Origin: Serripes groenlandicus
Lineage: Eukaryota; Mollusca; Bivalvia; Cardiida; Cardiidae
Reading direction: 5' to 3'
Assembly: GCA_031761405.1 (NCBI GenBank)
Contig: JASEVX010000001.1
Span: forward strand, 113,633,516 to 113,697,515
Length of the DNA: 64,000 nt
The position numbers and the translations under genes are program-made. A model generated the notes under the pieces. The model ran no database searches. It was not told where the DNA came from and saw only the letters and a program-made list of their open reading frames with translations. Below, one piece after another: positions 10,986 through 23,610 of this stretch (within the stretch, counting starts at the first letter, position 1; every line of letters starts with the position of its first letter).

Positions 10986-11156
10986 CCCTTTCCCTCATAT
11001 AGACGCTTTCTGACGCCTCTGCAGCAGACGGCATTTTGAAAACATAGTGACTAAAAAAGAAATTGCACAAAACGTGCAATTTCTCCTTTTGCCACAATGT
11101 TTTCCACTTTTAGACATAGGTTATCTGCTGCAGAATTGTCGTATGAGGGAAAGGGA
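10986..11156 (-). mobile_element. MITE-A with a 51 bp internal deletion
   Basis: A 171 bp copy otherwise close to the full-length copy at 35769-35990. About 51 bp between the hairpin and the GCTGCAGAATTGTCG block are gone. Hairpin tip GCACAAAACGTGC. TTAA on the left, AAAA on the right. A 96-codon frame that starts inside it is an artefact of the palindrome. Confidence 0.8.
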
Positions 11157-12229
11157 AAATGGATATGTCCCCTCCTCCTCCGCTTTAACTATAACAAAAC
11201 ATTTCAAAAGTTGTTGTTTTAATATGTTTACGATCAAATGCAATTTAAAAATCGCAAAATCTGGAAACATCAAATTTTGTATTTCTTTTAATAACATGTC
11301 TGAAAAAGGCAAATTATCTGAAAATGAATCGTTGTAACGTTTAGTGTTGACCATTTTCGGTACAACAGACTTGTAATTTATCTGCAGGAGACAACTTATG
11401 AAACCATCGTTACAATAAGATCAACTGCCTTTAAACGAACATGTGTATAGTTTCCTCCCAACGAAATACGGTTTACTATCACGGTTCAAATTTTATGATA
11501 AAATTCTACTTCGTTAAATATTTAGGAAGTAGATTTTAAAATATCACATTAATTAAACGTTTACAATTTCTCATTTCTTTAAACAGAACACGTGTCACCT
11601 GTCAGGACCCAATAACTTCAACCAAAGTCAAAGCGAGACGGACATTTGGACAGACAGACAGACAGACAGTTGTATAGAAGACGGAGAAGCGATTACAATA
11701 TTCCACCGACGAAACATAAATGAGCCATGAATGTTCCGCTCTCTATGGTTGACATAGGGAAATGTTACAGAAGAATATTGCTAACAAGTAAATAACATCT
11801 CTCATCGAGGTCCCCGTAGGCTATCGTGAAGCCCTTTTCGCTACACCCTTTATCGTAATTGAACAATTAATTATATAATGAATTGATTAAACGAATGACA
11901 GATTTCTAACTGAATATTGATAAAAAGTCCACCATAAGCTGTATTAAACAGGAACCCCACTCGGTCTATACAGATGTAAATGAACCCAATGTGAGGGTAG
12001 TACGTTACATACCGCTTCAGTAACTCCAAGTGGTGTTCTATCCCGTTTTATTGACTATTATCTTTTTAACCCTAGCAGTGGGTGATTTTTTTTCCTCCCA
12101 GTCCAACTTTCATTCAGACAAAAAGGTCGCTTGTAGAATCCTTTTCTCCAGCCCTTATGCATATTCACATTTCTACAGTTGCCCTACACCTTTAGAATGT
12201 CTCTTGGAGATGCACAACATGTTTGCTAA
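11157..12229. other. Unique AT-rich DNA with a short GACA run
   Basis: A (GACA)n run sits at 11650-11668. Nothing else is recognised. Confidence 0.45.
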
Positions 12230-12964
<735 letters not shown>

Positions 12965-13237
12965 TCATCATTATTATCATGTATATGTATTTGTTTTAAT
13001 TCATACTATATGAACATGACATTATATTAAAGCTAGCACAGTTTGTAAACGCGTCATAAAAAAGGAGCGCATTTCGCTTGTTACGGAAAACGATCTTAGG
13101 GATTTTTCGACCAGCGAGATCTAGATCAGCCTACGCCTCCGGGCATTCTGATCGGAATCTCTCATCTTGTAATGTTTATATTGCGCAAGTGCCGAATATA
13201 CATTAATAGAACTTGGTCGCAATTACATTTAATGTTA

Positions 13238-13459
13238 CCCTTTCCCAACTTCAGATGCCATTTTGACGCATCTGAAGCAGACGATTTTAGAAAACATTGT
13301 GACAAACGGAGATATTACTAATAAAGAGCAATTTCTCCTTTTGCCACAATGTTTTCAACTTTGTTCAATTATTACATCTTCATTTAAAGCCATTTTCTGT
13401 CGTTTTGCCCATATGTTATAAAAGTCGTCTGGTGCCGAATTATGGAATGTGGGAAAGAC
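13238..13459 (-). mobile_element. MITE-A, diverged full-length copy
   Basis: Starts CCCTTTCCCAACTTC and ends GTGGGAAAGACT. The GACGCATCTGAAGCAGACGA block and hairpin are clear. The flanks have lost TTAA. Confidence 0.7.
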
Positions 13460-13689
13460 TTTAGACGAACGAAGGTCGGTTTTCGTGTGACGTGGATGAT
13501 GTGACAGTATCTTCGGAAGAGGCAAGATGCACCTCTGGGTATTTGTGTCTTTTGTTCAATTGGCCGGAAAATTCGGCGGTATTTGATACCATTGATAGAG
13601 GAAATTATGAAGATAAGGAGTGATTAATATTGGCTTCGATGAAACCGTTACTTTGTACGGTTAATTATTTCTTGATGGAGCCCGAGGTT

Positions 13690-14058
13690 CTATCTCAGCT
13701 GGGTACCATTCAAGTTGACAATTAGACACAACAGGTACAGGGGAGTCTCGAATACAGTTTGTGACAAAAATCTGTCATCATGAATTTTAATCAGCCATCG
13801 TGTATACAGCAATGACAGACCTGTTTTATTATGCGTTAAGGACATGATAATTTTAAGGACACCAGGGATGGTGAACACAGCTCTATCATCTTTCTTTAAT
13901 TGTGTCTCCGTCGCACTCGAAAATGCTCCATACACGATAACACGATGCATGGTAGCAGTGGGGTTACACTTCCCACATTTATGTCTGACGACGTGCCTCT
14001 GCAAAGTGTGACTTAAAATGGGTAGCAAGAGCCTTGATGCAATTTTGTGCAGAAGCAA
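13690..14058 (-). CDS. Long minus-strand reading frame, unrecognised
   Basis: An open frame of 122 codons in sequence with no repeat family match and moderate GC. It is one of the longest frames here outside repeats. It starts MLLHKIASRLLLPILSHTLQ and includes a hydrophobic stretch near its end (FETPLYLLCLIV). No domain is recognised, no matching donor or acceptor was found, and low GC makes chance frames of this length possible. Listed as hypothetical only. Confidence 0.22.
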   Translation of the reverse strand: MLLHKIASRLLLPILSHTLQRHVVRHKCGKCNPTATMHRVIVYGAFSSATETQLKKDDRAVFTIPGVLKIIMSLTHNKTGLSLLYTRWLIKIHDDRFLSQTVFETPLYLLCLIVNLNGTQLR

Positions 14059-14655
14059 TTTGTCTGCACCGCCTGCGTCCGCATATGTTTCACGGGCCTA
14101 TTTTCTTTTGGTTAGGCGTGGTTTATTGTCAATCATTTCCCTTCATTTGTTGTTTAATCACAATATTGTTTATGAGTGGTTTACAACCGTCTAGGGATAT
14201 CAAGCGGTATTTAGCATAAAACATTCTGTTCAATACAATCTGAGCGGAACTAGGGGTTAAGCATGTATAGGTAATGATACTCTTTATCAATAGAAAGCTG
14301 AGCATAGCAGATAAATAGAATGAAGGCATGTTTCTAATTTACTAAACCGCATCATCTGTCTATATTATATCACTCTATCCTGAGAATAAGTAAATATGTA
14401 TATAAAGTTTTAAATTTCAATTTTTGTTTCGCAATATACGAAAGTGTAGCCTACATCTTGTGCACGCTTATCGTAAAATATGGCATATACATCTGTTTCC
14501 TGGTAAACTCATGTGCGTAATAGTTGATAAACTTTTAATAGTGTCATAGAGGTAGCAATACACATTTGTCCTTGAAACGATACTACTCCAATGAGAGACA
14601 CTACGTTATTTCAAACTTGTAAAAAAACACATTTTAAACGTTGGAAAACAAATAT

Positions 14656-14832
14656 ATGAAAATACAATTTGATTTTATTGAGTTCCCGAGATGTCAAGCT
14701 GCCTTTTGCGATGTATATTTAAATATCTTTCAATATCGAAAGGAGAGATATGAGAGAAATAGTAATGACAGCGAAGAAGAATGTCGTTTAGACGTTGATA
14801 GCAAACGCTCAAGTGTCGATTTAGCAAGTTAA
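14656..14832 (+). CDS. Possible terminal coding segment, unrecognised
   Basis: The frame ends with an acidic, Ser-rich tail (ERNSNDSEEECRLDVDSKRS, then SVDLAS and TAA) typical of disordered protein C-termini and unlike the AT-driven Lys/Asn/Ile chance frames around it. A splice acceptor is not clear; the nearest AG is in CAATATCGAAAG. It could be a last exon of a gene that starts upstream, or chance. Confidence 0.25.
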   Translation: MKIQFDFIEFPRCQAAFCDVYLNIFQYRKERYERNSNDSEEECRLDVDSKRSSVDLAS

Positions 14833-14956
14833 TGTGCAGTGTTTGAAGATATAACTGTTATTAGGAAATTACTCTTAATATTCAAAATATCGTTTAAATA
14901 TCTGTCATGTATGTAAGAGAAATATTGACATCTATAACAATGAAGAAATTTCTTAA

Positions 14957-15100
14957 CCCTTTCCCACATGCAACACATCTGTAGAAGACGACTTTGAAAA
15001 CATCTTTTCAAAAATGTGAAACATCTCCATTAATGACAGTTTAATTATTAAATAGAGTTTACCTTTACCACAGTGTTTTCAAACAGAACTCCTTGTACTT
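14957..15100 (+). mobile_element. MITE-A, truncated
   Basis: TTAA (14953-14956), then CCCTTTCCCACATGC, GAAGACGACTTTGAAAAC and ACCACAGTGTTTTCAAAC. The hairpin is lost and the right end is not identifiable. Confidence 0.6.
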
Positions 15101-15168
15101 GTGCATCGTCCCTCGTATACATATAAAGCACACATAAAAACAACTTTATCTGAATGCTTTTAAATATA

Positions 15169-15594
15169 TGAGCCGTCCCATAAGAAAACCAAAAATGTGG
15201 TCTCTGCGTTAAGTATCGACCAGGATCAGCCTATAAGCATGCCGCACAGGCTAACCCTGACAGACACTTTTCGCCTCCTGTGGATTTTCTGTTTCAGGAA
15301 TCATTACTATAAACATCTATCCCCCTAAGACGGAATGTGTCGGCCGGATCAGTCTGCGCGGACAGCGCAGGCTGATCTGGTCGATACATTACGCAGATGT
15401 CTATCGACTCGGATCAGCCTAAACTTGCCGCGTAGACTTACTCGGAGAGACACTTTTCGAATCCTGTGGATTGTCTGTTTCATTACTCTATACATCTATC
15501 CACCTGAGAAGAAATGTGTCGGCCCGGATCAGCCTGCGCGGATACATTACGCAGAGTCCATAATGTTGCTTTTCTCGTGGAACGGCTCATATAT
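15169..15594 (+). mobile_element. MITE-C with internal duplication
   Basis: Begins TGAGCCGTCCCATAAG and ends CTCGTGGAACGGCTCA. The body is present twice: AGACACTTTTCG occurs near 15261 and 15449, and TGTGTCGGCC near 15337 and 15517. This makes a 426 bp compound copy that looks like two copies recombined within their shared ends. Confidence 0.75.
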
Positions 15595-15998
15595 ATTGGA
15601 TTCTCAAAAAGTGAATTAATTTCTACAGCCTTGTGTATTTTAAATTTTAAAATAAACAACATAATTTTATATAAAAAGATGTGTTGCTCTAACGTCGAAC
15701 GTCTCTGTTTTGTTAGTGTAATATGTTGTATCAAACAAATACGTGATTTTTGTTGTGCTGCGCTAATTTGTCCTTGGACTTATTGATACACTGACGACCT
15801 TCAGAGCTTGGCTAACAGCGAAAGTCATGAGCAGTCGCGCAATCTGATCTGAGTGTTGCCTGTTTACCATCACATTGTTAGAACACCACTGAAACATCTT
15901 GAGAACGACGTTGATCAAATACCAACTAATCAGTAGGCAACTTGACCGCCAGTGTCATTAATTATATAATAAAGATGTCGAGATTTGCATTACGTGGC

Positions 15999-16247
15999 TC
16001 ATATGTGGCAACATACACCGCTGAAAGTTCTTAAATGTAAGTGTAAAACAACGGGGTCGGAATTGTATGGGTTGTTGTCTGGCATCGGTTCTTGCTTAGT
16101 TCGTTGAGATGTTGGTCTCGGTTTATAATGGTAATGTCTATTTCGTCGATGAGATGGATTCACCCGTTTTAAAGCAGTCAGATCATCCTCTCTAGTTATG
16201 TCCGTGCCCTTATAAAGCACATCAATTGAATGGAAACCGTTCGCCAT
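15999..16247 (-). CDS. Coding-like ORF or first exon, unrecognised protein
   Basis: An 82-codon frame starting MANGFHSIDVLYKGTDITRE. The ATG has a favourable context (A at -3, G at +4). The protein is rich in His, Arg and Pro in the middle (RRNRHYHYKPRPTSQ), with no membrane segment or signal peptide, so a soluble, partly disordered chain is expected. About 140 bp upstream on the same strand is a TATA-like TTTATATG (16388-16396), with a pyrimidine-poor stretch between that would be the leader. The frame closes with TGA; a downstream donor is not obvious. Of the unassigned frames this is among the most gene-like, but no family is recognised. Confidence 0.4.
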   Translation of the reverse strand: MANGFHSIDVLYKGTDITREDDLTALKRVNPSHRRNRHYHYKPRPTSQRTKQEPMPDNNPYNSDPVVLHLHLRTFSGVCCHI

Positions 16248-16387
16248 TCTCTACTTTGTAGCAATTCACTGAGTCGTGTCTAACGCTAGTGCATACCGCC
16301 CTCTCTGTTCGACCCGTATCCATTTCTTCCCGTCAGGTGACTCGCTTGCTCGTCTTCACTCCATCCTTTTCAGGGCAGTAAAATCTT

Positions 16388-16396
16388 CATATAAAC
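16388..16396 (-). promoter_or_regulatory. TATA-like element upstream of the 16.2 kb ORF
   Basis: TTTATATG on the minus strand, about 140 bp before the ATG at 16247. Supported only by position and sequence. Confidence 0.25.
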
Positions 16397-16659
16397 CCTT
16401 CAGTTGACACCCGACAGGGGTCGCATCACGACGAAAGATACCCAATTATATATTGCCTGTATTAGAGTCGAAAAAAGGAAAATAATTGAATATGAAAACC
16501 TCTCGAAACGAGCTTAATTAAGCTCATTCAGCTTTTATAGAGAAAAAAACAAGTTCTATATAGATTATAAAACATGCTTTGATCTTCAATTCTTTACCTT
16601 ATTTGTTCTTTCTCAATAGTTTCCTTTATTCTTTTCTCATTCTCAATTTCTTTATGCTC

Positions 16660-16940
16660 AGAAAATGCTCAAAATGGGCAATCTTTTCTCTTGCCACCAT
16701 GTTTCCAAAAATATTCAATAATGATACTTTAGTTAAGTTTTAACTGATTTATTTTACATCGATTGCGAAACAAGCTTTCGGCTTATAATAATCATACTCG
16801 ACGTCTGCTTTCTTGAGACTTACCAGTACTCGCGCCATTTATGTGTACAAATCCCAAATGCAGAATATATTTGTTTTCCAAATGTTTGCCTAGATGCTTT
16901 CAAAGTCATCTGCTGCCGATTTGTTGTATTATGGAAAGGG
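16660..16940 (+). mobile_element. MITE-A interrupted by SINE-like sequence
   Basis: MITE-A blocks (AAATGCTCAAAATGGGC, TTGCCACCATGTTTCC, TCATCTGCTGCCG, TGGAAAGGG followed by TTAA) are split by about 85 bp at 16745-16830. That insert includes GACGTCTGCTTTCTTGAG, also found in the tRNA-like repeat near 50176. Confidence 0.6.
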
Positions 16941-16944
16941 TTAA

Positions 16945-17785
16945 ATGGATATTGTGTGAAAACCGACTCTAGTGTCAGGCACTTTGTAGCATGACGTGCC
17001 GCCCGGCAAAAACGTCGTCTTGTCTCCCTAAATCAAAAGTTATCAGGGCAGCGCAATGTGCCTAAAATACAATTGATCTGTTACTTTTCGACATGATTAC
17101 GACAAAATTACGACCTTGTTTATTTCAAGCTAATCATTACGTTTGTTGATGTCACATGAAAATATATTGCGCGAAAGAAAATGTCCGAACGGAAAGGGAA
17201 ACTGATTGTAAAGACCTTGGTCCGAGGAATAAAGAAGAATAACATTATTTTGGCCATTCTGATGCAAATCTCGGTGAAAGATGGCAACTTAACTGATGGT
17301 CATGTTTTCTTTGATTGTAATGTTTGGTCGTTTTTTTAAGGAAAGTGACATCACTTAGAAAATAACTACTTGATTTTCAAATTTAGAGTCGTAAGGGATG
17401 CATGTCCGCTGAAGAAACCCCCATCAAAATATCCATTTCCTCTGTATTCCTCTGTATTCATTTGTATATATAAATCTGTAAATGACGCGAGTTTCGAATG
17501 GCTGTAATTAAATATGAAGAATATGCATAGAAAAGAATCAGGCAGTCTTAGAGTGATGGTATTATCAGATTCAGTTTCATTAAATATACTTTCTCACGAA
17601 TTTTAGTTTAAACACTTGATGTGCTTAAACACTTAAGTTAAGTATAGTTGTGATTTCAAATCATTCCGTTTAATATTCAGAAAGAAATACAACAACAATC
17701 AGTACGCCTACATTACTTTCAACCTTGAAACTATGGAAAATATGAAATATGAAACATACACAATATTTACATTTCTTTACGCTCA
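16945..17785. other. Unique AT-rich spacer
   Basis: Nothing recognised apart from short AT runs. Confidence 0.45.
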
Positions 17786-17998
17786 TTTCAAGCGACGCGG
17801 GCTGTCAATCCAGGGATTGTGAGTTCGAACACCAAAACGGCCACATTCTTCTTTGTGAAGCAAAATGTCCGAAAGGAAAGGGTATGTCTATGTGGAAAAA
17901 CGGCCAGTTCCTTTGAAGGATTGTTGTGTGGAGTACTGGTATGAGGAAGCCGGGAAACACATGAGTAGATGAACTGGCCGCAGCGATATGACTGTAAA
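17786..17998 (+). mobile_element. SINE-2
   Basis: A tRNA-derived head with GACGCGGGCTGTCAATCC and a B-box in GTGAGTTCGAACACC, then the SINE-2 body (ATGTGGAAAAACGGCCAG, GTGTGGAGTACTGGTATGAG) up to CAGCGATATGACTG. The 5' A-box end is truncated. MITE-A end sequence (AATCGTCTGCAG) follows at once. Confidence 0.7.
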
Positions 17999-17999
17999 A

Positions 18000-20030
18000 T
18001 CGTCTGCAGAAGATACGTCAAAATACTTCTGCAACTGGGAAAGGGTCGGAACAGTATGCAGGCAGATTGCAAGTTCTGTTCGGTACAAGTATGATTCAAT
18101 TTAGCTGACATAATCTCCACACATATATTCTATTTTTGTTTTGATAAACATAAACACTCGTCTTTTTTTATTCTTTTGAATTTAATGAGAAATCATTACT
18201 TTATAAGCGTTCCACAACAGTTTTATCCTACCTCTTAAAAAAAGATCATAACAATTAAATGGTAAACAAAATAGATTAAAATTATGTCGCTTTTAGTTAT
18301 ATATAATTCTTTATTTCCTCCATAAAATGAAAAACAGTGATTTACAACAGTATAAAAAAATGAGAAAAACAAAAAGAACAGGAAAAAAATACAAATATAA
18401 TACAGTACAAACGATGTTCTTTTTTTAAAATTGTACAGAATATTATGTAAAAAGAAATCACTTATCGGCTATGGAAATAAAAACAAATCGTAAGTCATGT
18501 TTCCGATATGCATGGTCATTTTTTTCATTTATGACACCATTACTAAAGTCATAAATGAAATATGAATCTAGCAAAAATGCACCTGTTTGTCATAACTCAG
18601 CATTAGCATTTTTCACATAAAAAAGAGCGAGTGTAAAAAAATAATTGTCTGATACTGTGCGATGCATATTTTTCCGCTATTTAACGGGAGTTGTCAAATA
18701 GGTTCATCGAAATGGCCCAATAAAACCTTAATTAGTGCCTGACTGTATTCATGGACTGTAAGACAATATCTGCACCCATGCCGCTGCAGTCTTTTCACAG
18801 CTTGTCACGTGCATCTAAGGTCACCAATGGACCAGGAAATGTCCGAACTAGAGGTCACTAACGGACTATAATTGATCACGTGAGAAAGAATGGGCAGTCG
18901 TAATTGATACATGGGGTGCATGGAAATACATGTTATGGGACAGCATGTTCATTAATGTCCAACATCAAAAGTTATAATAGAATAAATGATTAGTAGACTT
19001 TATTCCCTTTCTGTAAATTGTTGAAATATTTGATGATTGATTGATTAAATGATTGATTGATTAAATGATTGATTAACATACTAAATGTATTAAACAATGT
19101 TTTAGTTTTGTTTTCTGTGGTTCTAACCAGAAACACATTTAAAATTGTTACTAACAATTTGTCTGAAGCGGACATATTCCGCTATTATTATCAGTTCAGT
19201 ATAGCGGAAGTAACATATATAATATATCAGATATGCGGGAGATACTAATATGTCAATTGGTATAACTTACTAATTCGACGGTTTAAACCAAGTTGACTAA
19301 CTCAATAACTACAAATAATGTACATTCTCTTCACATAATTAAGACATTCTCGTTCAAAGCTCTCAATTTTCGGCATATCTTAATATAAAATTGATAAAGA
19401 TTGCTAAGTCTTCAATTTGGAAACAGTTCAGAACCATTTCGCATTTGTGCTTGGAACAATTCAGCTAATTCCCATACTTTTTTCATATATATTTGCTGTT
19501 GTTTTAGCGCGTTTGTGATATTGTGTCGCTCTGAAACCTTTGTTTGTGATATATTTGTTTAGTTGCATAAGTGTATATTAATAATCCTTGTCCTTGACAA
19601 ACTAGTGTTTTGCTGAAATGTAATATTCAGTAAATTCCTTTGGCAAATATTACAAGAATATTTGCGTTTGTGTAAGTGGTATGCATGAACAACGATAATT
19701 TTGATAGAAATAATATTCCAAAAGAAATGTGTAAGACATGATTAATTTCGAAGAATATGGATATGGATAATCAAAATCAAGACCAGTTGTTTATTATTAA
19801 ACGGAACTCCTTTCTATATTCGATTTTTTTTAAATATATTTAAATTTGTATTCAGGAAACCTAGATGCTTTTATAGATTTAATGTAGCATGAACCCTTTC
19901 CAACTGGTTCGGTATGATCAAAATATAAGGACCTACGATTTAATTTACCAATATTAGGACAGATAAATGATACTATTTCATCCTATCACTGACATCCTGG
20001 GAGACACGCCCCCAACTCATCATCTCTATC
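18000..20030. other. AT-rich DNA with one strong short hairpin
   Basis: A 13 bp inverted pair, TTTCATTTATGAC (18523-18535) and GTCATAAATGAAA (18548-18560), with a 12 nt loop. An ATTG-rich run is at 19030-19075. No gene is supported. Confidence 0.5.
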
Positions 20031-20036
20031 ATACCA

Positions 20037-20297
20037 TCAATGTAGAGAATAATGATTGTCGTATTTACAGGCATGCACAAGATTTACATTCTCGGGGGAG
20101 AATACGGTGTTGTAATACGATAGCTGTCCTGTCAACTCTATTTGTGGCCTCTTGTCATACGCATCACCTGGCCCAGTATGGCCATGCGGCGTGAGAAATT
20201 GGTTCTGGATATTGTAACCAACGGAGAATGCTCTGATGAGCATGTGTATCCACACAGTATTATCAATACCTTCACAGTTCGCATAATAGTAGCTCAT
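20037..20297 (-). CDS. Coding-like island, strand uncertain
   Basis: A locally GC-richer block with open frames on both strands. The minus frame has 86 codons from an ATG and a balanced composition (GPGDAYDKRPQIELTGQLSY). The plus frame at 20142-20333 is also plausible (LVLDIVTNGECSDEHVYPHS). No domain is recognised and splice sites do not decide between them. It may be one exon or a decayed gene. Confidence 0.27.
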   Translation of the reverse strand: MSYYYANCEGIDNTVWIHMLIRAFSVGYNIQNQFLTPHGHTGPGDAYDKRPQIELTGQLSYYNTVFSPENVNLVHACKYDNHYSLH

Positions 20298-20339
20298 GCT
20301 GTCGAGTATCTACTGACAAATAAACAACTGTAATCACAT

Positions 20340-21423
20340 GTCAACATAACTTTAGCCAATGGATAGACGAAAGTTTATGGATCTTTTTCTCATACAACGG
20401 AGGTGATTTGTAATTTTAGGATCAACTAGGTTAATATCGGGTCGAGTCTTCTTGTGTTTTTGTTCACTTGAGTCTGTCTAAAGTGTCCTTCCATTGCTTC
20501 GGGCATTTTGCATTTTCTTCTTCTTTAGATTCGTTCTGTATCTGTCAGACGAGTAATTGGCATTGGTAATAGCGGTATTCATTGTTTCTTTTTTTAAGTA
20601 ATGATTTTGAAACATAAATGAAAACATTTAATACTGAACGATAATTGAACATCAAGAGTGCATCACATTCAAGTGTCTATAACGAAGGACAGTAATATCG
20701 TTTAATAGTACATGTACCGGGATCTTATTCAACGGCGTGTTATTTGTCCTGATGAGAAACACTCAGCCAGTATAAATCATGAAACTAAATTTAACATCAT
20801 GAAACTAAATAATAATATTCCCTCATTTTCCAGATTGGTATTGTTACATAACGTTCACACATTTTGACTAAACATTACTTTTGAATTCCTACAGTGTACA
20901 TGTTGTGGTGTATGTGTCTGATATCGCATAGCAGAGTGTTATAGGAAACTATGAATTATTTAGTTTTAACTGCAACTGGATGCTATATGATAATAGGACG
21001 AATAACGCTTGTCAAAATAAGTGTTAGTCAATTGTCAGGAAAAACTTGAATTCAAACCCATGACCCTGGATTAGTAACCTTTACTTTTAACGACTGAGCA
21101 AATTACGAGTCGGCCATTGGGACAATGAGACAAGCAATGATCAAAACAACTTCATCTCCTGTGAATCTTAAAACATTTAAATAGCTCTTGGAGAATGTAT
21201 GGCAAGCTGTTTTACTATGTATTCGTTTATGATTTGTGCAAAGGAAAACAATTTATTGCTCTAATACCAAGTATATTACCATCTGTAACCGTATGGCTTC
21301 GAATCACATATCGTCTTCGGCAGAATCCATGACACGTTCCAAAAACAAAGAAGTTTATATTGTACGCAAATATGAGTCTTGGAGAGAAAGACAGCTCTTA
21401 AACTTAGAGAGACATCTCTCTGG
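20340..21423. other. Unique DNA with a tRNA-like fragment
   Basis: Near 21050-21115 (minus) ACCCATGACCCTGG and TTTTAACGACTGAGC look like a worn B-box and A-box of a tRNA-derived SINE. Otherwise nothing is recognised. Confidence 0.35.
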
Positions 21424-21427
21424 TTAA

Positions 21428-21627
21428 CCCTTTCACACATAGGGACGCTTTCTGACGCAGACAACTTTTGAAAACATTCTGGCAAATGGAAATATTGCTC
21501 ATCATGAGCTTGTTCTCCATTGGCCACAATGTTTTCAACTCTAGTTGATATATTAACTCTCATTTATGGAGATTTGTCACATTTTATCAAATACGTTTGC
21601 TGCGGATTTGCTGTATGTGGGAAAGGG
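21428..21627 (-). mobile_element. MITE-A, TTAA on both sides
   Basis: A 200 bp copy with TTAA at 21424-21427 and 21628-21631. About 20 bp are missing near the left end, where GACGCTTTCTGACGCAGAC has lost the GCC...GCAGCA part. The hairpin tip is GCTCATCATGAGC. Confidence 0.8.
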
Positions 21628-21703
21628 TTAAGAGTGATATCTGGTTAACGTGATTAAGGAGATATCTCTCATCGTTAAAGAGGTATCTCCCTAATTGTGA
21701 TAT

Positions 21704-21913
21704 ATATCTCTATAAGATTGAGAGATAACTTTATGAAATTGAGATATATCTCTACATGATTATGTGATATCTCTATAAGATTGAGAGATAACTTTATGAA
21801 ATTGAGATATCTCAATTTCATAAAGTTATCTCTCAATCTTATAGAGATATCACATAATCATGTAGAGATATATCTCAATTTCATAAAGTTATCTCTCAAT
21901 CTTATAGAGATAT
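21704..21913. repeat. Perfect 210 bp palindrome
   Basis: The centre lies between 21808 and 21809 in GAGATATCTC. The two 105 bp arms are exact complements with no spacer. Each arm contains one complete and one partial unit of a 63 bp sequence (TTTCATAAAGTTATCTCTC, then CATAATCATG). Confidence 0.93.
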
Positions 21914-22390
21914 CACATAATCATGTAGATATATATCTCAATTTCATAAAGTTATCTCTCAATCTTATGATTATGTAATATCTCTATAAGATTGAGAGAT
22001 ATCTCTCTGACATAGGGATACATCTGTGTAAAATAGAGAGATATATCTCTTATCAAGAGATATCTTATACAAAGACAGATATCCCTCTAAATTAGGGATA
22101 TCTCAATTTCATAAAGTTATCTCTCAATCTTATAGAGATATCACATAATCATGTAGAGATATATCTCAATTTCATAAAGTTATCTCTCAATCTTATAGAG
22201 ATATCACATAATCATGTAGATATATATCTCAATTTCATAAAGTTATCTCTCAATCTTATGATTATGTAATATCTCTATAAGATTGAGAGATATCTCTCTG
22301 ACATAGGGATACATCTGTGTAAAATAGAGAGATATATCTCTTATCAAGAGATATCTTATACAAAGACAGATATCCCTCTAAATTAGGGAG
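21809..22390. repeat. Tandem duplication of a 291 bp GATATCTC-rich block
   Basis: Segment 21809-22099 is repeated almost exactly as 22100-22390. Each block begins with three 63 bp units (21809, 21872, 21935; 22100, 22163, 22226) and ends with GACAGATATCCCTCTAAATT. Reading frames here (for example IEISHNHV repeated) come from the repeat. Confidence 0.9.
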
Positions 22391-22391
22391 A

Positions 22392-22966
22392 GATCTCTTT
22401 TTTTATGTTAAAGATATATTTCTCATACACATAAAAAGTAAAACGGTTTGTCATTAGAATGTGTTTAAACAAGGCAGGGATACAAATATACGGAGCTTTA
22501 TAAATTGTAATTGGTTTTGAATTTCCGCAATACATTTTTTTCCGAGATTTTAACGTGGACATCATATAATGTTACTGACCTCTTGAATTCAGTTTGTAGA
22601 TGTTTAAGAGTCTTAATCAAGGAAAACTAGTCATAGTGTATGTATCACATGTGTAGATAAAGACATGTCTGTGTATTCATGCAATCTGATAGAAATGGAC
22701 AATGTCTTTCAGAAATTTAATGAAACCTTCTCAGTGAACAGTAAAGAGGGAGTTCAAGTCGGTTGATCCGATTCTACACTGGTCGCAAGAACAAGTACCC
22801 CTTTAGCTGGTTAACGATCTTACTCATTGTGATCTACACTTGGCGCTTAACTAGTAAAAAGTACTTACTTATTGTGATCTACACTGGTCGCAAATACATG
22901 TACCCATTCAACTAATTAAAGTACTTATCAATTGTGATCGCATATAACACGTAACCCTTCAACTGG
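22392..22966. other. Unique spacer with short dispersed repeats
   Basis: ATTGTGATCTACACTGGTCGC-like phrases recur three or four times at 22770-22945 in loose tandem. No gene is seen. Confidence 0.45.
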
Positions 22967-22970
22967 TTAA

Positions 22971-23191
22971 CCCTTTCCAATCTATAGACGCAAGTTGACG
23001 CATCTGCAGCAGACGACTTTTGAAAACATCGTGACAAAAGAAGAAATTGCTCAAAAGGAGTAATTTCTCCTTTTGCCACAATGTTTTCAACTTTTTTCAG
23101 TAATTTTACCTACAATTATAGAGATTAACCATATTTTTGAGTAGACATTTTCAAAGTCGTCTGCTGTATATTTGCTGTATGTGGGAAAGTG
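22971..23191 (-). mobile_element. MITE-A
   Basis: A 221 bp copy after TTAA (22967-22970), starting CCCTTTCCAATC and ending GGGAAAGTG with TTTAA beyond. The hairpin is intact except for the tip (GCTCAAAAGGAG). Confidence 0.8.
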
Positions 23192-23610
23192 TTTAAACAC
23201 CTACTAATTGGGCTCGTATTAGTAATAATATGAAAAACAGTTATATTCTTAAAAGAACAAATATTACTCGAGCTTCAAAAACGAAAGTACTGATGATTAT
23301 GCAAAACAGTGCGATGTGCCGTTACAAGACCAGGATGTCATCTGTTTAGTGGTTGCCATTCAATTTTACTTGTACCACTTTACCGTATTCATTGACAATT
23401 GAAAAGATGCTGTCAACTAGCTCTCGGTGTCTTCAATTGCGTATGGATATGGCATTAATTCACAGGTGTCCATCATGCAAATTGGTATCCAATTATCTTT
23501 ACATGCAAATAGCTTGTCCTTGCTTATTCTGGTGGGAATGCGTGAACGTAATAGCGAGTTGGGTTCAGTTTTTACTTCAACATGAGAATAATTGTAATGA
23601 TTTCTTTTAA

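Noticed and set aside
10986..11340. Open frame of 96 codons starting MTKKEIAQNVQF
   Set aside because: It starts inside a MITE-A hairpin; the same peptide start appears wherever the element occurs in this orientation (for example 35830).
13510..13590. Possible signal-peptide exon (MHLWVFVSFVQLAG)
   Set aside because: The frame closes after 19 codons and the only donor (GTATTT) is weak; too little to call.
21781..21978. 65-codon frame with LNFIKLSLNLIEISHNHV repeats
   Set aside because: Product of the 63 bp palindromic repeat, not a protein.
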